Source: Limnohabitans sp. (lineage in GTDB: Bacteria; Bacteroidota; Bacteroidia; Flavobacteriales; Flavobacteriaceae). From it: a stretch of DNA of 38,560 nucleotides. Made by a program: the position numbers and the translations under genes. Below, piece after piece: positions 34,146-38,560 of the stretch (position 1 is the first letter of the stretch; every line of letters starts with the position of its first letter). Under the pieces are notes generated by a model, which was given only the letters and a program-made list of their open reading frames with translations, was not told where the DNA came from and did not search any database. The stretch covers positions 1 through 38,560 of the forward strand of contig JASGCW010000032.1 in NCBI GenBank assembly GCA_030053945.1. Reading direction: 5' to 3'.

Positions 34146-34781
34146 ATGAATTTTAAAAAAATAAACCCCAACCTTCAAAAAGCATTAGAAGAAAATGCTA
34201 TTACAGAACCTACAGAAGTACAAGCAGATTGCTGGAGTACGCTGAAAAGTGGTGCTGATGCTGTCGTTGTGATGCCTGAAGGCGAAGGGAAATCAGCTAC
34301 TATAGCCTATACAGTTATCCAGAAGTTAGAAAAAGCTATTGGTGAATCTACACGTGCTTTAATAATAGTAAAAGATAAAGAAGCAGTATTGCAAATGCTG
34401 GAGTATTTCGAAAAATTAGGGAAGTACACAAATTTGAGAGTTATTGGCTGTAACGACAGAACAGATATTGACGATGAAAAAAACATTATCTCTGCTGGAA
34501 TGGATGTATTGATAGGTACACCTAATAAAATAAATGCGATGTTTTCTGGAGCAGGATTCAATATGAATACCATAAAGATTTTTGTCGTGGATGATGCAGA
34601 TGAACTTTTCAAACTTAGATACGACAGTATTGTTCAGCGATTGTCTATGAGTATTGAGAAGACACAAAGATTATTTTTTGCTTCTCAATTAACAGAAAGA
34701 ATTGAAATTCTTGCAGATAAGATTATGATAGAGCCTTTCTTATTTGGAGTAGAAGATTACGAAGAAGAAGATTATGATTAA
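34146..34781 (+). CDS. Degenerate single-domain DEAD-box protein
   Basis: A 211-aa protein that matches only the first RecA-like domain of DEAD-box helicases. Motifs are altered: Q motif TEPTEVQADCW, motif I MPEGEGKSAT, motif Ib IGTPNKI, motif II VDDAD (in place of DEAD) and motif III FASQ (in place of SAT). No helicase-C domain follows, and the end is an acidic tail (EDYEEEDYD). It is unlikely to unwind RNA alone and may bind nucleotide or partner another protein. I prefer the ATG at 34146 over 34131 because the hairpin and its tract run up to it. The stop overlaps the DUF2007 start by 8 nt. Confidence 0.78.
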   Translation: MNFKKINPNLQKALEENAITEPTEVQADCWSTLKSGADAVVVMPEGEGKSATIAYTVIQKLEKAIGESTRALIIVKDKEAVLQMLEYFEKLGKYTNLRVIGCNDRTDIDDEKNIISAGMDVLIGTPNKINAMFSGAGFNMNTIKIFVVDDADELFKLRYDSIVQRLSMSIEKTQRLFFASQLTERIEILADKIMIEPFLFGVEDYEEEDYD

Positions 34782-34986
34782 AATTTTTTCAGGAACTGAG
34801 ATTTCAGCTTTTGCATTGGAAAGGCTACTGATAGAAGAAGGTATAATTCCAATGGTTAAAAACAACATACAGTCTGGTTTACTGGCAGGTTTTGGCACTG
34901 CCGATTCTACTGTAGATGTTTTTATCAAGAAATTTGATTTGGTCAAAGCCAATCCGATTCTTCAGAAGTTTAATTCAACATTTTAG
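34774..34986 (+). CDS. DUF2007 domain protein
   Basis: A 70-aa protein of the DUF2007 ('putative signal transducing protein') family: KIFSGTEISAFALERLLIEEGI... VKNNIQSGLLAGFG... VDVFIKKFDLVKA follows the family pattern, a ferredoxin-like beta-alpha-beta fold. Role unknown. It overlaps the end of the DEAD-like gene by 8 nt, so translation is coupled and a functional link is plausible. Confidence 0.85.
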   Translation: MIKIFSGTEISAFALERLLIEEGIIPMVKNNIQSGLLAGFGTADSTVDVFIKKFDLVKANPILQKFNSTF

Positions 34987-35008
34987 TTCTATAAATATTA
35001 GATAATTA

Positions 35009-35238
35009 GTAACTATTCAGCCTATCAATTTTTGATTATTCAGATATTTCTTTATTGACTTGAATAACTTAAAATGACATAAACATCAAATAACAATATC
35101 CAAAAAGCAAATAAATTCAAAAGAATAAATCAAAAAATTCAAAAAATATTGCAATTTGGAGTTTCAGAATTTTGAATCATTTAAATATTGAGATTTAATT
35201 GTGCTTTGTTATTTATTTAACTTGCTCTGAATAGTTAC
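35009..35238. mobile_element. Intact MITE with GTAA ends and 8-bp target duplication
   Basis: A 230-bp non-coding element with perfect 12-bp terminal inverted repeats, GTAACTATTCAG (35009-35020) and CTGAATAGTTAC (35227-35238). It is flanked by the direct repeat GATAATTA (35001-35008 and 35239-35246). GTAA ends with an 8-bp duplication are the hallmark of IS66-family transposition, so an IS66-type transposase elsewhere is the inferred mobiliser. Its internal 175 bp recur at 21597-21817. This element accounts for most of the 34987-35308 gap. Confidence 0.82.
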
Positions 35239-35245
35239 GATAATT

Positions 35246-35277
35246 AAAAGACTGCTAAAGTGGTCTTTTCTTTTTTT
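35246..35277 (+). terminator. Terminator-like hairpin before the toxin-antitoxin genes
   Basis: AAAAGAC (35246-35252) pairs with GTCTTTT (35263-35269), extended by two G-U pairs, and is followed by a long T tract. Confidence 0.65.
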
Positions 35278-35308
35278 ATTTTATTATTTTTGAGTAAACA
35301 TATCATTT

Positions 35309-35554
35309 ATGGATATAGCATTAAAAAAATTAGAATTGCTTGATTGGTTACTTCATATTAATGATGAAACCAAACTAAAAAAAGTTATGGCATTAAAGTC
35401 TATTTTAGATCAAGAAGTTGTTTCTTATGTAGTTAGTAGTTATCCTGTTGATAAAGAGGAATATATTCAGATGGTTAAAGAAGCTGATGAACGTATTTCT
35501 TCGGGAAAATATACTACAATGGAAGATTTAGAAAAAGAAATGGAAAGCTGGTAG
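35309..35554 (+). CDS. Antitoxin of a ParE/RelE-type module
   Basis: An 81-aa helical protein. Its C-terminal part, KEEYIQMVKEADERISSGKYTTMEDLEKEMESW, matches the 'unstable antitoxin/addiction module component' pattern (GKYTTMEDL...W), which wraps the partner toxin. The N-terminal half (LKKLELLDWLLHINDETKL) is probably the DNA-binding or dimerisation part. Immediately followed (1 nt) by the toxin gene, which is broken. A TATTTTTG box (35285-35292) lies just upstream, without a clear -33 TTG. Confidence 0.8.
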   Translation: MDIALKKLELLDWLLHINDETKLKKVMALKSILDQEVVSYVVSSYPVDKEEYIQMVKEADERISSGKYTTMEDLEKEMESW

Positions 35555-35555
35555 T

Positions 35556-35855
35556 ATGTCCAAAAAAATCAGAATTCTTTGGGATAATAATGCAAAATCC
35601 GATTTAAAATTAATTTTTGAGTTTTTAAAAATAAAATCTCTACAAGGAGCAAAAAATGTAATTGCTGATATACTACTTCAATCTAAGAGTATTCAATTTG
35701 CTCAACAATATCAAGTTGATGAAATTTTGGGAGAACCTTACAGAAGAATGATTGTCCGAAATTATAAAATTGTTTAAAAGATTCATTCTCAAACAGAAAT
35801 TAGAATTCTAATGATTTTTGATACTCGTCAAAACCTTGGGAAGACGAAAAAATAA
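35556..35855 (+). pseudogene. ParE/RelE-type toxin, broken by an in-frame stop
   Basis: The frame starts MSKKIRILWDNNAKSDLKLI and reaches the RelE/ParE core EPYRRMIVRNYKIV before a TAA at 35775-35777. Reading on in the same frame gives KIHSQTEIRILMIFDTRQN, the usual family ending, to a TAA at 35853-35855. Family members have Tyr (TAT) where this TAA stands (KIVYKI), so one T-to-A change has removed the last C-terminal strands, which normally carry active residues. The 73-aa remnant is probably inactive. The antitoxin upstream is intact. Confidence 0.75.
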
Positions 35856-35968
35856 TTAAAAAACAGATGGAGCAACTAAAATTTCTAGCATTAACATTTT
35901 TGGATTATTTAGTTTGATTTATCTATTGTACGTAAGTTATATTTATTTCAATTAAACTGAAATGGTTT

Positions 35969-36013
35969 CCCGATCGCTCCGATTTACTCAACGCATTTCT
36001 CAACGCAACCGTT
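35969..36013 (-). repeat. Cassette-border repeat, copy 1
   Basis: 45 bp starting CCCGATCGCTCCGATTTACT, noticeably GC-richer than its surroundings. It is identical to 38447-38491 except at two bases. On the minus strand it reads TVALRNALSKSERSG within a 54-codon open stretch (36087-35926) that has no start codon, probably a gene remnant. The rest of 35856-36215 shows no intact gene. Confidence 0.75.
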
Positions 36014-36145
36014 CGGTCATAATTTTGCCTCCAGCTTCCTTCAGATTGTATCTCACGATAGATACCTTTGCTCTTGGTTAACGATTCCTATTGGCTGGCT
36101 CGTTCGGGATTTACACCCTATAGATATATGGTATGCGTAGCACAC

Positions 36146-36179
36146 AAAAACAAGCCAATTCATTTTTAGAATTGACTTG
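36146..36179 (-). terminator. Terminator of the 36216-36641 gene
   Basis: CAAG-C-CAATTC (36151-36161) pairs with GAATTG-A-CTTG (36169-36179); on the minus strand a T tract follows (complement of 36146-36150). Confidence 0.65.
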
Positions 36180-36215
36180 TGATGAAAAGAATAAATTTAT
36201 CAAAATAGATTCAAA

Positions 36216-36641
36216 TTAAGGTTTTCTTAAAAAATGATAATGATGAGGGTGTGCTCTACGATCTGCTATTGCTAATTTATACATCTCTTGAATATCTTCT
36301 TTGCTTATATTAGGATTAAATTTTACATACTTATCTGTAAGGAGAAAAACTTCATTTAACTCTGGCAAATGATGAAATAACAATTCAAATTCTTTATGGA
36401 CAACTGCAAATCTTTCATCATCCATTATTTCTTCATCATAAATATGATATTTTTCTAAATCAGTATCTTTTAAATGACTTATTGGATCAATTAATGTTAT
36501 AATATCTGATAACCTATAAAAAACAATGTCTCTCCCTAATTTATCGTAAGCTTTCTTAATACAATCTTTATCTCCCTTAAACTTTCTGGTTGACAGAAAA
36601 GATAATACATCCTCAATTAGTTTTTTTGCTTTTGTATTCAT
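36216..36641 (-). CDS. Possible immunity protein, unknown family, copy 1
   Basis: A 141-aa soluble, mostly helical, acidic protein. I do not recognise the family. It is a tandem duplicate of the gene at 36794-37219: the N-terminus (NTKAKKLIEDVLSFL), the middle (TDLEKYHIYDEEIM) and the block KEFELLFHHLPELNEVF are shared, while residues ~40-60 and the DRRAHPHHYH region near the C-terminus differ. Its place in a row of small genes beside a toxin tip and a SUKH-3 gene suggests an immunity protein. That is inference from context only. Confidence 0.6.
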   Translation of the reverse strand: MNTKAKKLIEDVLSFLSTRKFKGDKDCIKKAYDKLGRDIVFYRLSDIITLIDPISHLKDTDLEKYHIYDEEIMDDERFAVVHKEFELLFHHLPELNEVFLLTDKYVKFNPNISKEDIQEMYKLAIADRRAHPHHYHFLRKP

Positions 36642-36764
36642 ATAATATATTTTAAATTTAATATCTTAAATTAATAAAAGAAATCATTTCGGGAACTGAT
36701 GAAAAATCAGGTTTCACTTTTGCTGCTTTTTGAAATATGTAAACTTATTTTAGGACGAGACAGA

Positions 36765-36787
36765 TTGAGTAAATCCGAGCAATCGGG
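36765..36787 (+). repeat. Cassette-border repeat, copy 2 (opposite orientation)
   Basis: TTGAGTAAATCCGAGCAATC and the next three bases are the reverse complement of copies 1 and 3 with two mismatches. On the plus strand it encodes LSKSEQSG at the end of a 32-codon open frame (36699-36797). Confidence 0.65.
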
Positions 36788-36793
36788 TTCAAA

Positions 36794-37219
36794 TTAAGGT
36801 TTTCTTAAAAAATGAACATGTCGTGGGTTTACTCTGTGAAATGCTCTAATCATTTCATACATTTCTTTAATATCTTTTTTGCTTATGTTAGGATTAAATT
36901 TTACATACCTATCTGTAAGGTGGAAAACCTCATTTAACTCTGGCAAATGCTGAAATAACAATTCAAATTCTTTATGAACAAGAGCAAAAGTTTCATCACT
37001 CATTATCTCTTCATCGTAAATATGATATTTCTCTAAATCAGTATCATTAAAATGACATAGTGGATCAATAAAAGATTTTAAATTCAACAATCTTGAAACA
37101 GTAATGTCATTGCCTAATTCATCATAAGCTCTCTTAATATAATCCTCATCTCCTTTAAATTTCCTTGTGTAAAGAAAAAATAATATATCTTCAATTAGTT
37201 TTTTTGCTTTTGTATTCAT
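36794..37219 (-). CDS. Possible immunity protein, unknown family, copy 2
   Basis: A 141-aa paralogue of the 36216-36641 product, roughly three quarters identical by eye and of exactly the same length. Differences cluster at residues ~40-60 (DITVSRLLNLKSFIDPLCHF against DIVFYRLSDIITLIDPISHL) and ~120-135 (RAFHRVNPRHVH). About 120 bp upstream of each gene is almost identical (36642-36764, 37220-37344), so the duplicated unit was ~560-580 bp and recent. Such local divergence in duplicates is common in immunity genes that follow different toxins. Function inferred from context only. Confidence 0.6.
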   Translation of the reverse strand: MNTKAKKLIEDILFFLYTRKFKGDEDYIKRAYDELGNDITVSRLLNLKSFIDPLCHFNDTDLEKYHIYDEEIMSDETFALVHKEFELLFQHLPELNEVFHLTDRYVKFNPNISKKDIKEMYEMIRAFHRVNPRHVHFLRKP

Positions 37220-37510
37220 TGTATAATATATTTTAAATTTAATATCTTAAATTAATAAAAGAAATCATTTCGGCAACTGATGAAAAATCAGGTTTCACTT
37301 TTGCTGCTTTTTGAAATATGTAAACTTATTTTAGGACGAGACAGTGAGAGGCTTGGGCTGAAATACCTTTGCCTACTCGACCTCATAAATCAAAAATAAT
37401 ACTTTACAAATCAAAAAGTTAAGACACTGTTAAATCTTTGTTTATAACAATGTCTTTTATCAATGCTTTATATCTTAAACACAAAACTATTATTCTTTGT
37501 ATTTGTTTTA

Positions 37511-37539
37511 CAATAAAAAAGCTGCCCGAAGACAGCTTT
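37511..37539 (-). terminator. Terminator of the SUKH-3 gene, UUCG tetraloop
   Basis: On the minus strand AAAGCTGTC-TTCG-GGCAGCTTT: a 9-bp stem (one U-G pair) closed by a stable UUCG loop and followed by a T tract. Confidence 0.85.
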
Positions 37540-37547
37540 ATTTTATT

Positions 37548-38084
37548 TTAAAAAGTTCTATATTTAAATTCGTAATTATCCAAATCTAATCCTTCTCCTT
37601 TAGAAGTATACCAAACACCAGAGGTGGAATCTTGAGGATCTAATTGTACAGACGACCACTGATCTATACGAATAATGCTTTCTAGACCTTGATAAATATT
37701 TTTACCTAAACAATAACAATCTTGACCTAAAAAATAAACAGCACCATTACCATCTACAGCAATATCAAAATTTTCTGGAGAATATAACCCTATAACATAT
37801 AATTTTCGTCCTATATCATTTGACCAATCTTCTGCTACCGAATCAGGCTCCATACCATCTGAATCTAAAGGATTCATAGAAATCCTGAACATCTCCTTCA
37901 AAATACTATCATTTTGAAGTTTGTTAAGTGTTTTTATTTTTAATCCTCCATATTCTCTAATAAACTCTCTAATAAATTCTGGATAATTATACTTTTCCAT
38001 AAATTCATCATATGTAGAAATCTTTCTATTTAGAAACCAACCCATAGTCTTTAGATGACTTTCCATTTCTTTTGTAAAACTCAT
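37548..38084 (-). CDS. SUKH-3-type immunity protein
   Basis: A 178-aa protein of the SUKH (SMI1/KNR4) superfamily, SUKH-3 branch. It shows KTMGWFLNRKISTYDEFM, FIREYGGLKIK and PLDSDGMEPDSVAEDWSNDIGRKLYVIG, then SPENFDIAVDGNGAVYFLG and GKNIYQGLESIIR. These proteins neutralise toxin tips of polymorphic toxin systems by direct binding. The gene starts 3 nt after the stop of the YwqJ-type deaminase fragment, the usual toxin-then-immunity order, so it is the likely cognate immunity. A strong terminator follows. Confidence 0.82.
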   Translation of the reverse strand: MSFTKEMESHLKTMGWFLNRKISTYDEFMEKYNYPEFIREFIREYGGLKIKTLNKLQNDSILKEMFRISMNPLDSDGMEPDSVAEDWSNDIGRKLYVIGLYSPENFDIAVDGNGAVYFLGQDCYCLGKNIYQGLESIIRIDQWSSVQLDPQDSTSGVWYTSKGEGLDLDNYEFKYRTF

Positions 38085-38087
38085 TTT

Positions 38088-38465
38088 TTATTTTTTTAAT
38101 TCTGTTAAATCTTCAATTATCTTAAAATGCTTTAACATAGGATTGCAACTATCACACGCTTTCTTAAACCCTCCGTGTATGTTAACATCTTTATTAACGT
38201 CAAAAGCTTTAGAAATTGTATTTCCTTCAAGGAGTTGTTTTACCTTGTCAATATTAAGTTTTCCATATTTTTTTTCTAGACTGTATAGAAGTTGATTTAA
38301 AGCATCAACTTCTGCACACTTTCCATGCCAACCAACTTCCATAACAATACCTTTTTCCATCTCCATCCACATACTTTTTACCCACTTTTCAAGTATGGGA
38401 TGTAGATCAGGAAATTGTCCTTTAGCTAGCCCTTTATAACTTTTAACCCGATCGCTCCGATTTAC
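38088..38465 (-). pseudogene. Decapitated YwqJ-type deaminase toxin tip
   Basis: The open frame begins right after an in-frame TGA (38466-38468) and has no start codon until the ATG at 38372. Upstream of that ATG it already reads like toxin: SYKGLAKGQFPDLHPILEKW. The deaminase signature follows: HGKCAEVDALN (zinc/catalytic HxE-type CAE) and the CxxC pair in CDSCNPML. This fits the YwqJ deaminase domain of polymorphic toxins. The delivery part (for example Rhs or another large N-terminus) is missing; the frame is fused to border repeat copy 3. A 94-aa product from the internal ATG would lack the first part of the domain. Likely a silent, displaced toxin tip. Confidence 0.72.
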
Positions 38466-38491
38466 TCAACGCATTTCTTAACGCAACAGTT
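38447..38491 (-). repeat. Cassette-border repeat, copy 3
   Basis: A 45-bp near-copy of 35969-36013. In its own minus-strand frame it reads TVALRNALSKSERSG and then stops (GGT TAA). In another frame it provides the first residues of the deaminase pseudogene, marking the recombination joint. Confidence 0.75.
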
Positions 38492-38560
38492 AGCGCGGAA
38501 ATGCTTTCCGTGCCCACTCCTATTGGCTTTCAAAACAAAGATAAAAGTATTACTTCTAGA

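Noticed and set aside
36014..36031. GG-N10-GC match resembling a sigma-54 promoter (CGGTCATAATTTTGCC)
   Set aside because: Only the dinucleotides match, TGGC is absent and no gene follows on that strand.
35923..36087. 54-codon open stretch on the minus strand reading ESLTKSKGIYREIQSEGSW and on to TYVQ
   Set aside because: No start codon and no recognised family; treated as a gene remnant containing border repeat copy 1 and not as a gene.
37421..37456. Hairpin AAGACA-C-TGTTA / TAACA-A-TGTCTT
   Set aside because: Mismatched stem with no T tract on either side and no clear gene to terminate; not counted as a terminator.

Overview
The window looks like a chromosomal segment of a Flavobacterium-type member of the Bacteroidetes. 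The DNA is AT-rich. Several genes sit behind the Bacteroidetes promoter pattern TTG-N17-23-TAnnTTTG. The gene content fits this group: TonB-dependent receptor with a carboxypeptidase-like plug, DUF2807 'head GIN' proteins, a PadR-PspC operon, a GlmU-like sugar nucleotidyltransferase, a DnaJ with a reduced zinc finger, and a ZapA-6S RNA-RNase Y order. No IS transposase, phage, tRNA, rRNA or CRISPR array was seen.

Layout. 1-3820: an outer-membrane barrel protein cut by the window edge, aroQ, a minus-strand operon (alpha/beta hydrolase, lytic transglycosylase, half-size TauE permease), a small GNAT protein and an unknown protein. 3913-7225 (minus): mtaB, a small membrane protein, a GlmU-like nucleotidyltransferase and rpmE (type B L31) with a structured leader. 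7453-12519 (plus): DUF4199 protein, GT2 glycosyltransferase, phosphohexomutase and an MsbA-like exporter, a likely envelope or glycan cluster. 12630-17514 (minus): a lipoprotein with two Ca-loop-like motifs, a TonB-dependent receptor and an M23 peptidase. 17704-20062 (plus): coiled-coil protein, zapA, a 6S-like RNA and rny. 20217-20921: a lipoprotein with a HELTH zinc-protease motif.

20978-21860 holds no gene but three mobile-element relics: two tandem MITE-like elements sharing the target TAATTA, then a truncated copy of a second MITE family whose intact copy (terminal inverted repeats plus 8-bp target duplication) lies at 35009-35238. 21970-26863 (minus): two DUF2807 proteins, a PspC sensor, a PadR repressor, an NTF2-like protein and a DUF4870 protein. 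27049-34986 (plus): DUF4442, a TIGR01777 epimerase, grpE behind a near-consensus sigma-54 promoter, dnaJ, an ABC-2 exporter pair, a sigma-54 activator with no DNA-binding domain and a GAFTSA loop, a one-domain degenerate DEAD-box protein and a DUF2007 protein.

35309-38560 is an accessory island. It starts with a toxin-antitoxin pair whose toxin is cut by an in-frame stop. It continues with a polymorphic-toxin 'tip' region: a decapitated YwqJ-type deaminase fragment, its adjacent SUKH-3 immunity gene, and two tandemly duplicated unknown genes that may be immunity genes. A short, unusually GC-rich repeat encoding the peptide SKSE(R/Q)SG recurs at the cassette borders. This island and the two MITE families are the most interesting parts. 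The sigma-54 grpE promoter lying near a sigma-54 activator is the most testable regulatory idea.
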